A stretch of DNA of 53,582 nt from a virus. Made by a program: the position numbers and the translations under genes. The notes under the pieces were generated by a model. It saw only the letters and a list, made by a program, of their open reading frames with translations, was not told the origin of the DNA and ran no database searches. Positions 35,087-44,301 of the stretch are shown piece after piece. Each line of letters opens with the position of its first letter. The stretch's first letter is position 1. The stretch covers positions 1-53,582 of IMG/VR virus record IMGVR_UViG_3300024351_000034; one strand, 5' to 3'.

Positions 35087-35375
35087 TTGGATCCCTCGTT
35101 GCTTCACTCACCTTAGTCACCTCTGGTAATTTTAACGAAAAAACAGGAAGCGTACTATCTTGTCTCATAAAAAAAGCAATGAGGGCTGTAGCCGTTGCTG
35201 GAATACCAGCACGAATACCCTCAATGCTTGATAGTAATAACGCACGAGTTACTGTCCCAAATGATGCTGAGTCAACTACATGTTGCGCTTTCCACGCTGC
35301 GTCAAATTCTGGAGCAGCACTTGCAGTAAAAGCGCCTAATGCAATGAGGATTAATCGACCCCATGCAACATTCAT
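35079..35375 (-). CDS. small membrane protein, 98 aa (lysis-associated candidate)
   Basis: An N-terminal hydrophobic segment (WGRLILIALGAFTASAA) could be a signal or anchor. A second segment (IEGIRAGIPATATALIAFFM) lies in the middle, and the tail is charged (KLPEVTKVSEATRDPNE). It is the first of three overlapping membrane-protein genes, so an antiholin, holin or pinholin component is plausible. There is no lipobox, so it is not an outer-membrane spanin. Confidence 0.6.
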   Translation of the reverse strand: MNVAWGRLILIALGAFTASAAPEFDAAWKAQHVVDSASFGTVTRALLLSSIEGIRAGIPATATALIAFFMRQDSTLPVFSLKLPEVTKVSEATRDPNE

Positions 35376-36292
35376 TACTTACCACCAGCGCTTATAACAG
35401 GAGGAATACTAAAAATACCATTTGGCGATTTATATGACGCATCCAATCTAGTCCATAATTGCATGCGGATTTGATCGTACCAATCACCCCAAAATGCACG
35501 GCCAACTATTGACGGATCGTCGTAATTTTTTAATGCAATTTTTCGTGCTGCATACGCTGGTAACGCTTGCATTAAAAGATCATCACTAATAAATGAGTAC
35601 GTTCCACCATAAACTGTAAACGTACCACCTGTACCTCCCGTTGGAGTTATGGCAGTACCTCCTACAGTGTTTGAAATTTGAAATTGTGAAGAACTGAGAG
35701 ATGTTGCTAACACATAATAAGTCGCGCCAGCGGTTATATTTGTGACAGTAGAGCTATCAAAAATTATTTCTTGGCCAGCAGTAAATGTATTTGCTCCGCT
35801 AATAGTCGCATTAGTCAACGTGACTGTTGCAGACACACTTGTCAGTGGACTAGGCAATCCTGCACCACGAACGGTAAATGCTGTATTAGTTGATGGAACC
35901 GGGTAGAAACCAATATTGTTATATCCAGCCTCATACCAATGAGTAGGTGTTCCAGACGTATATGTATACGCCAAATCATAAGAACGTAACTCATTTTCTC
36001 CGCAATGCAGAATTGCAGATGTGCCAATATGTAAAGTTATTGGCGCTACTAGTGTTGAATTACTAAAGTCATAGGTTCGCCCAGTGTGAGTAGACACAGT
36101 TAATGTTGTAGGTAAATAAACACATGTGCGACACATGTCGTAAGCTGCGTCATTAAGGTACTGAAAAATACCAGCACTATTTGTAGATGTTGTTCCACCG
36201 ACTCCGTCTGGTATTTCTGCTACAACAGTATCGGCTGTTTCATTTAATAATCTTATTACTTCATTTTTTAAAGCAGCAAAATTTTTAGCCAT
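35375..36292 (-). CDS. head-tail adaptor/tubular-A-like protein, 305 aa
   Basis: The N-terminus (FAALKNEVIRLLNETADT...FQYLNDAAYDMCRTCVYLP) and 'YDLAYTYTSGTPTHWYEAGYNNIGFYPVPS' are typical of podovirus gp11-type adaptor proteins, with the C-terminal helices ALPAYAARKIALKNYDDPSIVGRAFWGDWYDQIRM. A beta insertion (about 150-225, TFTAGQEIIFDSSTVTNITAG) of the 'T-rich, ATYYVLA..., FQISNT' type splits the fold and may face outward. It precedes the fibre block, as expected for the complex that attaches tail to portal. Confidence 0.65.
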   Translation of the reverse strand: MAKNFAALKNEVIRLLNETADTVVAEIPDGVGGTTSTNSAGIFQYLNDAAYDMCRTCVYLPTTLTVSTHTGRTYDFSNSTLVAPITLHIGTSAILHCGENELRSYDLAYTYTSGTPTHWYEAGYNNIGFYPVPSTNTAFTVRGAGLPSPLTSVSATVTLTNATISGANTFTAGQEIIFDSSTVTNITAGATYYVLATSLSSSQFQISNTVGGTAITPTGGTGGTFTVYGGTYSFISDDLLMQALPAYAARKIALKNYDDPSIVGRAFWGDWYDQIRMQLWTRLDASYKSPNGIFSIPPVISAGGK

Positions 36293-36939
36293 TACTTTGC
36301 CCTTCGTCCATACGCACTAGCAAAATTATCAACCATTGATAATCTATCTAAATATTCTGCTTTAAATATTTGATATGCGTTCATATCATTCATTTGCATT
36401 GCACGAGCTTGTAACACAGCATAAACAAGACAATCGTGAGCAACTTCTGGTAAAGGGCAATCTGTAGCGTCTGTGTTTGGCAGTGCGTTACCAGCGCTGT
36501 CGTACGCCCAATTATCTCCGGGCTGTGCATAACCCTCTAAAAGTAATCCATTATTGATAGTTGCATTAGTTGCTGGATAAACACTTATATTGTTCATTCC
36601 ACGCAACACAACTATTTCTGGACGTAAATCTGCTGGCTTGTTTCGCCATATATCAACATATTGATCCTGATAATCAAATACGCGAACTTTTTGATATTCA
36701 CTGTTAGTGTCTAAAATTTTTATAACTTTAATTCGGTAAATATCTGGAGCACAATAATCATTTACAGAAACGGTTAAGTCCAAGTAACGACGACCAACCA
36801 GACAGTCAGTTTGCCTAGCTATCTGGTTGGCCTGTTCAATAATTAAGTAATCTAGACCAAATGGATCACGATCTGCGTCAGTGCCAAAGTAATTTCTACC
36901 TAGCATCCTTACATTTCGTTTAATTTGGCCTAGATTCAT
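36292..36939 (-). CDS. second head-tail adaptor-like protein, 215 aa
   Basis: Helical N-terminus (NLGQIKRNVRMLGRNYFG, DYLIIEQANQIARQTDCLVG) then a beta part with RYLDLTVSVNDYCAPDIYRIKVIKI and VVLRGMNNISVYPAT, then helices CPLPEVAHDCLVYAVLQARAMQ. This is the same architecture as the 305-aa neighbour and other adaptor proteins that plug below the portal. It overlaps the next gene's start (by one base). AGGTAAT upstream of ATG 36939. Distinguishing adaptor from head-completion (gp4/gp10-like) role is not possible by eye. Confidence 0.65.
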   Translation of the reverse strand: MNLGQIKRNVRMLGRNYFGTDADRDPFGLDYLIIEQANQIARQTDCLVGRRYLDLTVSVNDYCAPDIYRIKVIKILDTNSEYQKVRVFDYQDQYVDIWRNKPADLRPEIVVLRGMNNISVYPATNATINNGLLLEGYAQPGDNWAYDSAGNALPNTDATDCPLPEVAHDCLVYAVLQARAMQMNDMNAYQIFKAEYLDRLSMVDNFASAYGRRAK

Positions 36940-36941
36940 AA

Positions 36942-37487
36942 TTAGAGATTACCTTCGCGTCCGGTCTGCAAATGCATCTGAGTAATGTTTACAGCAGCTC
37001 CAGATCGGTTTGTTGTTGCTGTAATTACCATCTTTACAAACTTTGCGTAGGACTGCAATGGCACAATGACAATGCCAGCACCTGTTGCAGCAGCAGCTGT
37101 ATATACAGTAGATGCCAAAACAGTTGTAGTACTTGGCGTAAAGCCAGCAGTGTCCGATCCATGCAATGCAACTGTAAACGTATCAGCTGCCGTTACACCT
37201 GTGTGGTTTAAGCCAACACGTAAATATAACGGATTAAGAATCTGACCACGAACGTAATCTGCAGCTGTAACAGATCCATCCTGATTGTTATCCATCACTG
37301 CACCAGATACGCCGTTGGTTAATAAACCACCGTAGTTAAGGTCATTTGATGTAATTGCAGGAGAACCAGTTGTTGCTGCGGTCATAGTTGCAGCTACGGC
37401 ACCATTACTGGAAGCTGTAGCAACGGCCATTACACCAGCACCTGCTGTTTGAACTGGAACGGAAAATGTAAGTTTAGCGTCTCTCAT
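36942..37487 (-). CDS. capsid decoration-like protein, 181 aa
   Basis: A beta-rich, Ala/Thr-rich protein directly following the capsid gene, a common place for cement or decoration proteins. It shows strands (LTFSVPVQTAGAGVMAVATA, LNPLYLRVGLNHTGVTAADTFTVALHGSD, AGIVIVPLQSYAKFVKMVITATT), no membrane segment and no enzyme motif. A strong AAGGAGA lies before ATG 37487. Role inferred from position and composition. Confidence 0.65.
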   Translation of the reverse strand: MRDAKLTFSVPVQTAGAGVMAVATASSNGAVAATMTAATTGSPAITSNDLNYGGLLTNGVSGAVMDNNQDGSVTAADYVRGQILNPLYLRVGLNHTGVTAADTFTVALHGSDTAGFTPSTTTVLASTVYTAAAATGAGIVIVPLQSYAKFVKMVITATTNRSGAAVNITQMHLQTGREGNL

Positions 37488-37498
37488 TGTTTATCTCC

Positions 37499-38512
37499 TT
37501 AGTTGGTCGCAATTCGTAAGCGTCCAAGTGAACGAGTGTTTGGCATCCAGAGACCCATACCCCAGTCAAACAACACATTGTGCATGATGCCGTTTTCTTT
37601 TGATTTGCCTAAATATTCAGGCTTAAATGGGCCGGACTGCCAACCCTGCACATATCCTGTTCCATAACGTACAGCGTAAATATCTGCAAAGTTAGAAGGG
37701 GCGGAAATGACAGGAGTTGTACCATCAACTTTACGACCAACAGTACGGATTTTTGCTGACTTAAACATTTCAACCGATCGGTCAAATGCATCTCGGTTAG
37801 CATCAAAACCAGTACCGGATCCTAATGCGCGAATGACAAATTCAAAACGACGCTTCGTGTCTTCATTCATGTATAAAACAATGCCTGATCCGTCAGGAGA
37901 GTTTAAGTTATCAAACAATTCCTGTAATGCTGATAAAGCACCATTAGCCTCATAAGCATTAAATGAACCAGTATTGTCTAACGATGCAGACGTTGACGCA
38001 GGTGCAACTAAACAGTCGGATGGAATGTCGTACTGTGCGCGGTTTTCCAAACGATATTTTAATCCCGGAAAACAATCTGCACTGTTACCAGCCGACGATG
38101 AAGTTGGATCATTGTTAATGAATTTATCGTTAAAATCGTAAGCAAAACCTTCCATAAAAATCTTGATCTGTGCTTCTACAGGATCAATGATGTTATTTGG
38201 CTGGTCAAGCAAACGAGAGTCAACAGTAATCTTATTGCGAATAAGATACATCTGCTCTTCGTACGACTTTGGCTTTCCCTTAACAGCATTTGGTTCGCCG
38301 TTAATTGTGGACCACGTCGGTAGCGGAATAGTTCCTGCTTCGTTCGTGTACCGTACACCAACCTGTCGTAAAGACTGTGATGTATAGAATGGGATGTCCT
38401 TAATAGCATTCCACGTCTGGTGCAAAGACATGGTGATTTCTTTTACAAGAGGATCATTTGAAAGGACAGCTTGGTCTGCGAGTGTAAGTGCACCATTGAA
38501 ATCAATAGCCAT
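37499..38512 (-). CDS. major capsid protein, 337 aa
   Basis: Reads like an HK97-fold coat protein of the podovirus kind. It has a helical N-arm (DQAVLSNDPLVKEITMSLHQTWNAIKDIPF), the strand RYTNEAGTIPLPTW and the loop segment NGEPNAVKGKPKSYEEQMYLIRNKI. The C-terminus is GPFKPEYLGKSKENGIMHNVLFDWGMGLWMPNTRSLGRLRI, a pattern seen in other phage coat proteins. It follows the scaffold gene and precedes the decoration gene, the standard order. AGGAG before ATG 38512. The length is usual for this class; the family is recognised by pattern, not by alignment. Confidence 0.85.
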   Translation of the reverse strand: MAIDFNGALTLADQAVLSNDPLVKEITMSLHQTWNAIKDIPFYTSQSLRQVGVRYTNEAGTIPLPTWSTINGEPNAVKGKPKSYEEQMYLIRNKITVDSRLLDQPNNIIDPVEAQIKIFMEGFAYDFNDKFINNDPTSSSAGNSADCFPGLKYRLENRAQYDIPSDCLVAPASTSASLDNTGSFNAYEANGALSALQELFDNLNSPDGSGIVLYMNEDTKRRFEFVIRALGSGTGFDANRDAFDRSVEMFKSAKIRTVGRKVDGTTPVISAPSNFADIYAVRYGTGYVQGWQSGPFKPEYLGKSKENGIMHNVLFDWGMGLWMPNTRSLGRLRIATN

Positions 38513-38521
38513 TTTCTACTC

Positions 38522-39379
38522 CTACCGAATACCTAATAATCGTGAGATTCCGGATAAACGGTTTTGCGAATTTGTTTGTTGTGGTGGAACCATTGCATTA
38601 GCAGAGTCTCCACTTCCGATTGGCGTAGGTGCTGCTTGTTGATTATTAACCATGTCCACTAATTGTGGAACCAATGATTCAACAAGTCCTGTCACCTGTC
38701 GGTGTACGGCAGCTGCTGCATCCATCGGATTCATGCCCTGCTGAATAAGACTATCCATTACATCTTGAGCACGACTTGCGTAGGGAAATTGCTGCAATGC
38801 CTGTTCACGCTGTTGGGCCACCATATAAGAGTTCATCTGACCCACAACTTGGTCATAACGTAACTTCTGTATTTCGGCCTCGGCTTGTACGCGAGCTAAC
38901 TCAGGATCCATGTAGTTCGTGTGAACTTCATTTTCCCAGCGCTCGCGTATTTGAGATTCTTGATTTTGCCTCTGCTGTTCTTCATATGCTTTTTGCACTT
39001 CAGCAGCAGATTTAAAACCACTATCTTCAAATTGCCGAATAACATCAGCCCACTTTGAGTACGCTTCCTGCGCAGCTCTGAGCTGTTTTGCTTCATCATT
39101 AACTTCTTTGAAGCGCTCATATGGCACATTTCCCGGTTGTTTTTCCGGTAATGCACTATCTAATAGATGTTTCTTAACCCGTTCTTGTATAGAACTCTGA
39201 TCAAAGACACTATCTGTTTGCGGTTGATTGCTGTTGTCATTGGTGGAATCATTTAACGCCTGACTTCCACTTTCGTTAGGACTGGCGGATTCTCTAACGA
39301 AATCAACTAACGCTCCACCTACATTGCCCGTTGCCGCTGCTGGCGAATCAGCGGTTCGTGTCACCATCTCTTCGGACAT
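38522..39379 (-). CDS. scaffolding protein, 285 aa
   Basis: Acidic N-terminus rich in Asn, Gln, Ser and Glu, then long charged coiled-coil helices (NEEAKQLRAAQEAYSKWADVIRQ type, with EEQQRQNQESQIRERW). The C-terminal amphipathic tail (LSGISRLLGIR) would bind the capsid. It lies between portal and capsid genes. These are the usual properties of phage scaffold: disposable assembly core, helical, no enzyme motif. An internal protease domain is not visible. Confidence 0.8.
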   Translation of the reverse strand: MSEEMVTRTADSPAAATGNVGGALVDFVRESASPNESGSQALNDSTNDNSNQPQTDSVFDQSSIQERVKKHLLDSALPEKQPGNVPYERFKEVNDEAKQLRAAQEAYSKWADVIRQFEDSGFKSAAEVQKAYEEQQRQNQESQIRERWENEVHTNYMDPELARVQAEAEIQKLRYDQVVGQMNSYMVAQQREQALQQFPYASRAQDVMDSLIQQGMNPMDAAAAVHRQVTGLVESLVPQLVDMVNNQQAAPTPIGSGDSANAMVPPQQTNSQNRLSGISRLLGIR

Positions 39380-39400
39380 TTATACTATACCTTTACTTTT

Positions 39401-41689
39401 TTAAAACATGCCACCCATTGGTGACGATTGCTGCGCACCCGATTGTGGCAACATCTGTTGCGGTGACGGTTGAGCTGACGGTTGTTGTGGCTGGCCACCC
39501 ATCATATCCATTGGTTCCTCTGGTTCCATCATTTGTGATTTACCAAGTTCCGTCATCGCATATTCTTCATTTTGCTGTGCTTCAATACCAGCCTTTGCTG
39601 CAGCTAATGAAATATCTGCCTCTAATTTAGCCTGAATAATTGCTTGCTGTTTTTGAACTTCAAGTTGCATTTTGGCTTGTTCGACTTCTGGGTTGAACTG
39701 CTCTTGCTTTGACTGCGCTTCCATCATTGCTTGCTGTTGCATTAATTGCATCTGCTGTTGTTGCTGCATAGCCATTTTTTGCGCTTGTTGATCAAGGTGC
39801 TGATAAATGCGAGATGCGTGAGGTAGGTTAGCAAGTTCTATAAATAATCTATTTGTATCTGGATCCATTGGGTCACCAAACACACCCATCTGTCGCATCG
39901 CAGCTAATTTTTGCAATTTTTGATCTGGGCTATCATCCATAGATGATCCGGGTATATACACAATTCGATATTGTCCACCAGAACGTAACGCGTCAAATCG
40001 CATGACACCCTGTTGAATTTGATCTTGCGGTAACATCTTGCCTTGCACGTTACCGATGAATGGAACAATAGCAAACTGCTCTATTAACGACACTTCCCAT
40101 TCTTTAATTTTTGCAGCACTAATCTCAATGTCGGCTCGTATAAACGAATGTTGTGTGTTATCCGAACGTTGTAATAACCTTACAGATTCAGCAGGAGTGC
40201 CAGCACTTGCTTGCCCTTGACTTACGTCATGCAATCCAGCGACATCCATCATGTCTTTTTCAAGCATCTGTAAGAGTGGGAATAAATCGGACCCTATACC
40301 CGGAGCACGTTGAATTGCTGGAGGATGTGCTCCTCGCTTGTAATTAATTCTCCTGTAAATCCTGTTCTTGTCGTCAACTGAATCACTAGTGTTGTCGTAC
40401 GCATCCGCGCCTACACCACTTAAATTTTCAACAAGAATGTAGTCTTTTTGATTTTCAAACTGTTCAACCAACCTAGAATATATACGATTGTAAGTTAGTT
40501 GCAACGAACATAAATCAAATCCAAGACTATAACCATAAGGTGTACCAGATCTAGGTTGCCAACGTAATGGAATAAATGGAAACGAATCCTTCTTCTTGTA
40601 TGGCCATGGACCTGCATATAACAAGCAACTATTGGTACTTACAATGTACCTACCACTTGGATACAAAGCTGTTGGTTTTTCCCAATATTCATAAACAATA
40701 GCAGCTTGCTTCTTGGTGTCAGTATTACCTAAGTGACTAGGTGATGGTGGAACCCAGCCTCGACCATTACCATTTGTGCCGTCCAAATACGTATTAATGT
40801 AACCAGCATTAGCCCCTGTTTGACCATCTGGTTTTACTAATTTACCTTCTTCACCATACTTATCTACAAACCAAGACAGTGGTTTAACAGATGCGTGAAT
40901 CATCCATCTTAGATCCGCATCACGCTTAGCGGTTGGATCAAAATAAACATCAAATGCTGGAAGGATTTGTTCTACAACATCTCCCACGCGCATGCATGTA
41001 TGACCAATAACTTCTGATCCTGTTGCATCCATCTGCGGGACAACTTGTTCCTGACTTGCATCCCAGAAAATTTTTAAAAAAGAAGTACCGCAAACACAAG
41101 CCCACCGAACGCGTTCCTTAGTTTGCGTTTCCCTATCAAACTTGCGATTGTAGTGATTGACAATAAAGTTGGCTTCATCAGATGCCATGAGGTCAACTGG
41201 ATTTGGACTAATAGGGACAGCACTTGCATCCGGACTGCATTGCGTTAATTTTCCAACAACACCATCAATCAAAGGACGCATTTTATTAACAGTCATATAC
41301 CTATTAGGCTCATGCTCATTTTGTAAACTTTCTAAGTTACGAGCATTACTGTTAATCCGAAACCACTGTCGTCCCTCGAAAAAAGCTGTAGCCATGACCC
41401 ATTCAAGTTCAAGTTCCTGCCTTGATCGATAAGCTAAATCGAATTGTTGTTTAATAAATGTCGTTATGCGTTTTGCTTCATCAGGCTGTTCTTTTGGTAT
41501 AACGCGCCAGTCTTTAGGTGCAAGATCTAATTTTAAATTTTCTGGATTGTCTTTTGTTGGATTTTTTAATTCAAAACTTCCGGGCATGCCAACTGCTGGC
41601 TTTTGTTCGTAAGCAGATACTTTTGGCTGCTGCTTCATTAACGTTTTTGATAATGCGCCACGCATGAGATTACTTATATCTACTGACAT
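39401..41689 (-). CDS. portal protein, about 762 aa
   Basis: A long portal of the podovirus type: KPLIDGVVGKLTQ, VRWACVCGTSFLKIFWD, a helical stem (DVAGLHDVSQGQASAGTPAESVRLLQRSDN) and AAKIKEWEVSLIEQFA. The C-terminus is a Gln/Met-rich coiled stretch (about 640-760: QQQQQMQLMQQQAMMEAQSKQEQ), as in long P22-like portals that form a barrel extending into the head. I prefer ATG 41689 because AGGTGG lies 8 bases upstream; a GTG four codons earlier is possible. It is followed by scaffold and capsid genes. Confidence 0.88.
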   Translation of the reverse strand: MSVDISNLMRGALSKTLMKQQPKVSAYEQKPAVGMPGSFELKNPTKDNPENLKLDLAPKDWRVIPKEQPDEAKRITTFIKQQFDLAYRSRQELELEWVMATAFFEGRQWFRINSNARNLESLQNEHEPNRYMTVNKMRPLIDGVVGKLTQCSPDASAVPISPNPVDLMASDEANFIVNHYNRKFDRETQTKERVRWACVCGTSFLKIFWDASQEQVVPQMDATGSEVIGHTCMRVGDVVEQILPAFDVYFDPTAKRDADLRWMIHASVKPLSWFVDKYGEEGKLVKPDGQTGANAGYINTYLDGTNGNGRGWVPPSPSHLGNTDTKKQAAIVYEYWEKPTALYPSGRYIVSTNSCLLYAGPWPYKKKDSFPFIPLRWQPRSGTPYGYSLGFDLCSLQLTYNRIYSRLVEQFENQKDYILVENLSGVGADAYDNTSDSVDDKNRIYRRINYKRGAHPPAIQRAPGIGSDLFPLLQMLEKDMMDVAGLHDVSQGQASAGTPAESVRLLQRSDNTQHSFIRADIEISAAKIKEWEVSLIEQFAIVPFIGNVQGKMLPQDQIQQGVMRFDALRSGGQYRIVYIPGSSMDDSPDQKLQKLAAMRQMGVFGDPMDPDTNRLFIELANLPHASRIYQHLDQQAQKMAMQQQQQMQLMQQQAMMEAQSKQEQFNPEVEQAKMQLEVQKQQAIIQAKLEADISLAAAKAGIEAQQNEEYAMTELGKSQMMEPEEPMDMMGGQPQQPSAQPSPQQMLPQSGAQQSSPMGGMF

Positions 41690-41691
41690 AA

Positions 41692-41844
41692 TTAAATCCA
41701 CCTTTCATTTGACACAAGTTTTTGTATCAAAAGCCGTTCTTCTCTGATTAATCGCAAGTTATTTACTATCCCGTATAGAAATAATGTTTGCGCAATTACA
41801 CACAACGTAATTAGTACACCACAGATAGTCAGCAAAATACTCAT
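41692..41844 (-). CDS. small single-pass membrane protein, 50 aa, between terminase and portal
   Basis: The 139-base stretch between terL and portal codes for a 50-residue protein: an N-terminal membrane segment (ILLTICGVLITLCVIAQTLFLYGIV) and a basic, amphipathic tail (NNLRLIREERLLIQKLVSNERW). Its ATG overlaps the terL stop (ATGA, 41841-41844), so translation is coupled. Its TAA lies just before the preferred portal ATG. The layout (short N-anchor, charged coil) resembles i-spanins or tiny holins, but there is no family evidence. Too short for many gene finders. Confidence 0.6.
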   Translation of the reverse strand: MSILLTICGVLITLCVIAQTLFLYGIVNNLRLIREERLLIQKLVSNERWI

Positions 41845-43586
41845 AACCAATTGTTATTATCCTTCTTCTTCAACCATGTTGGTATATATTTTTCGGCAGA
41901 TGGCATCTTATCCTCCAATTCGGGACACTTAACCGGATATTCGCGCCACATAACACCATATCTAAAACTATCAATAGCGTGGTCATTTTTAGTTCCGCTA
42001 TCAATGTCTTCAGGATCGCGTGGATGTGACATTGTGTTTGCTAACTGTTTGATCAGGTTTGGGCATGCACCACGAACAATCTGTAATTTTGGTTTAGGAA
42101 CCCCGTTTACAATGTCTGTTGCACTTATCCATTCTTTAACTCTTCGCCAACCAGCTTTTCTATCTTTCACGGCGCGTACAGCTGGCAATCCTCGTTTCCA
42201 CCAAACCTCAACTGGATACTCACCAATACGTTCTTCAGCCTTCATCGGTGGAAATGTATTTGCCCAGTCAAATGCAACAGCTTCTAATTTTGTGTTCCAC
42301 AAGCCGTCACGTACTTTTGTGTTTACTGGTGAAGCCAATTGTCGCTGTTCAAGCATTTCTAAACACTTCTCAGCTTGCTTACTACTGACTAATCCAGCCT
42401 CATACATCTCTCCAATAACGTATATATTTTCCCTATCGTCACTTGCATACAGTAGAAAACAAGCTGGTGCCCCTGTACCAAAGTCATGACTAGCCCACAT
42501 GCGCCACCACGGTTGCACGTCTACATGGTCAACAACATGCCAAGGCTTTCCGTCGGAGTTATATTCTCTAAAATCAGGAAAGAATAATCCACCTACACCA
42601 ACCTCGTGTTGGCATTCTCGCAAAAATGATAAGAGACCATATGTGTCAATTTCATGTTGGCATACTTCTAGTGTTTTATGTTGCCATGTTGGTGTGCCAC
42701 CAGTAATCCTGTATCCCATGCGTCCGTCGTCACGTTCATACGTTGTATATTCCAGATCTTGTATAGCTGGAACAATTGGAGATTGAATACGGTCTTGTAA
42801 CATATCCAAATCACCACTTAGTACTTGTGACATCACCGAGTTAGCATGAATTCTGTTTTGCACAAAAACAACAGCACAGTCTGTACTTTTGGCTGGCAAA
42901 ATAGTTTGTGTGATTGTGCGTATTTTTTTATCTACACCGTTAACAGAATCATCCAGTTCATCAATGTCGTCAAGAATAATCATGTCAGGGCGCAAATGAT
43001 CTAATTTAACACCACGAGCACCAGTGTCCAATCCAAATGCTAACACATTAAAACCATTAGCCGTGCGCAATTTTGACGCGCTCCAGCCTTTTGAGAAACC
43101 ATATTTGTTAACGGCTCGCTCTATACCGCAACGCTCCATAGCGGTAGCAATATCTTGCACGTGTCTATCGGCCATGTCTTGTGTAGCGCACACATAAACA
43201 GCAAAACGACGCGTAGCTTTTACTGCAAGACGGCTAACAATAAGTTCCATTGTTGTCGATTTACCGCCACCACGAAACCAACATTCAATTAATGCTGGTC
43301 CAAATTTACCCGGCGCAATATCTTCCGCCCATTGCCATGCACGATGATGGTGTTCTGCCAATGTGGATGACGCAGCATGTGGAGCATACACACGCAACCA
43401 GTCCTCATAATGCATTTCATGTCCGGGAAGTGCTGTTGCTAAACCGCTGTCAAAATCGCCTAATTCAATAGCTTGATCTATTTCGGACTGCAATGCCTCC
43501 AGTAATGCAACAGTTAATGGCTTAGTAGGTTTGACAAATTTTCTAAATGCTCTCGGTGTTGACCGTGTCGATATTTGATTCTTCAT
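41841..43586 (-). CDS. terL: terminase large subunit, 581 aa
   Basis: ATPase Walker A RGGGKST at residues 105-111 (K109), Walker B with acidic residues MIILDDIDE (D206-D207), and a coupling motif region (VFVQNRIHANSV). The RNase H-like nuclease domain has MWASHDFGTGAPACFLL, a central AVAFDWANTFPP aspartate and the C-terminal KNDHAIDSFRYGV aspartate. It packages DNA through the portal. Its start lies inside the 3' end of the small-subunit candidate gene (44-base overlap). Length is in the usual 450-650 range. Confidence 0.93.
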   Translation of the reverse strand: MKNQISTRSTPRAFRKFVKPTKPLTVALLEALQSEIDQAIELGDFDSGLATALPGHEMHYEDWLRVYAPHAASSTLAEHHHRAWQWAEDIAPGKFGPALIECWFRGGGKSTTMELIVSRLAVKATRRFAVYVCATQDMADRHVQDIATAMERCGIERAVNKYGFSKGWSASKLRTANGFNVLAFGLDTGARGVKLDHLRPDMIILDDIDELDDSVNGVDKKIRTITQTILPAKSTDCAVVFVQNRIHANSVMSQVLSGDLDMLQDRIQSPIVPAIQDLEYTTYERDDGRMGYRITGGTPTWQHKTLEVCQHEIDTYGLLSFLRECQHEVGVGGLFFPDFREYNSDGKPWHVVDHVDVQPWWRMWASHDFGTGAPACFLLYASDDRENIYVIGEMYEAGLVSSKQAEKCLEMLEQRQLASPVNTKVRDGLWNTKLEAVAFDWANTFPPMKAEERIGEYPVEVWWKRGLPAVRAVKDRKAGWRRVKEWISATDIVNGVPKPKLQIVRGACPNLIKQLANTMSHPRDPEDIDSGTKNDHAIDSFRYGVMWREYPVKCPELEDKMPSAEKYIPTWLKKKDNNNWL

Positions 43587-44301
43587 TTATTATTTCTGCA
43601 TCCTGTATGTCGTCATCTTGCTGATATTGTCGTAGCAACTTTCCAAAACCCAACTTAATAGCTTGTAATTGCCCTGCGTCATGCACAGTATCCTTAACTA
43701 TCTTTAAGATTTGCATTGCCAAACTATAAGCTTGATCTACCTCTAACGTATATGCCTTTGTATGCAACATACGTGCTTCGGCTTCTACTATGTCGGTTCG
43801 TTTGTCAATTAACGCAACAACATCTTGACTTGCACGATATGTGTCAATACCTTCATCGACCATTTTTCCGAGTGTTTTAAATGCTTTGCCAAATTCATCA
43901 GTGCCTACTGTTGCTTTACATACATTCATTTGGTCTTTGATTGCTTCGTAATGTTCGACAGATATTCCGTGACTTGCTGCTTCTGCACGTTGATCCATCA
44001 ACGCTGTTAAATACGCAGCGTCGTCTTTTAAGCTAAATAGATCTGGATCTTCTCTTAATTCATCAATTCGTTGCAACAATTTTGGTGCAACTGATGCAAA
44101 TCTACGTCGTTGTTTTGACCATAATCCAGTTTTAAATGCTGGAGAATCAACACCTTCCAACGATTTACCACCATGATGTTTACAATAATCACGTCCTTTT
44201 ACAACCGTAACGCCACAACGTTTACCACTAGCATTTTTACCCTGACACAATTTTACTATTGCACCATTAGGTAATTTTCGTACATGTTCATCTGTCATCA
44301 T
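43543..44301 (-). CDS. terminase small subunit candidate with zinc knuckle, 252 aa
   Basis: The N-terminus has C19, C29, C40 and H43 (LCQGKNASGKRCG, GRDYCKHHGGK), the 'HGGK' signature of a common phage protein that precedes terL and is often annotated as small terminase or HNH-adjacent protein. The body is helical with a KDQMNVCKATVGTDEFGKAF segment. It overlaps terL by 44 bases. The lack of a clear Shine-Dalgarno and the ATGATGA overlap with the previous gene suggest coupled translation. Function inferred from position. Confidence 0.6.
   Translation of the reverse strand: MMTDEHVRKLPNGAIVKLCQGKNASGKRCGVTVVKGRDYCKHHGGKSLEGVDSPAFKTGLWSKQRRRFASVAPKLLQRIDELREDPDLFSLKDDAAYLTALMDQRAEAASHGISVEHYEAIKDQMNVCKATVGTDEFGKAFKTLGKMVDEGIDTYRASQDVVALIDKRTDIVEAEARMLHTKAYTLEVDQAYSLAMQILKIVKDTVHDAGQLQAIKLGFGKLLRQYQQDDDIQDAEIINEESNIDTVNTESI

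Noticed and set aside
41851-42489. Plus-strand 212-codon frame opposite terL
   Set aside because: terL is certain by its motifs; the opposite frame is a chance open frame with no recognisable domain.
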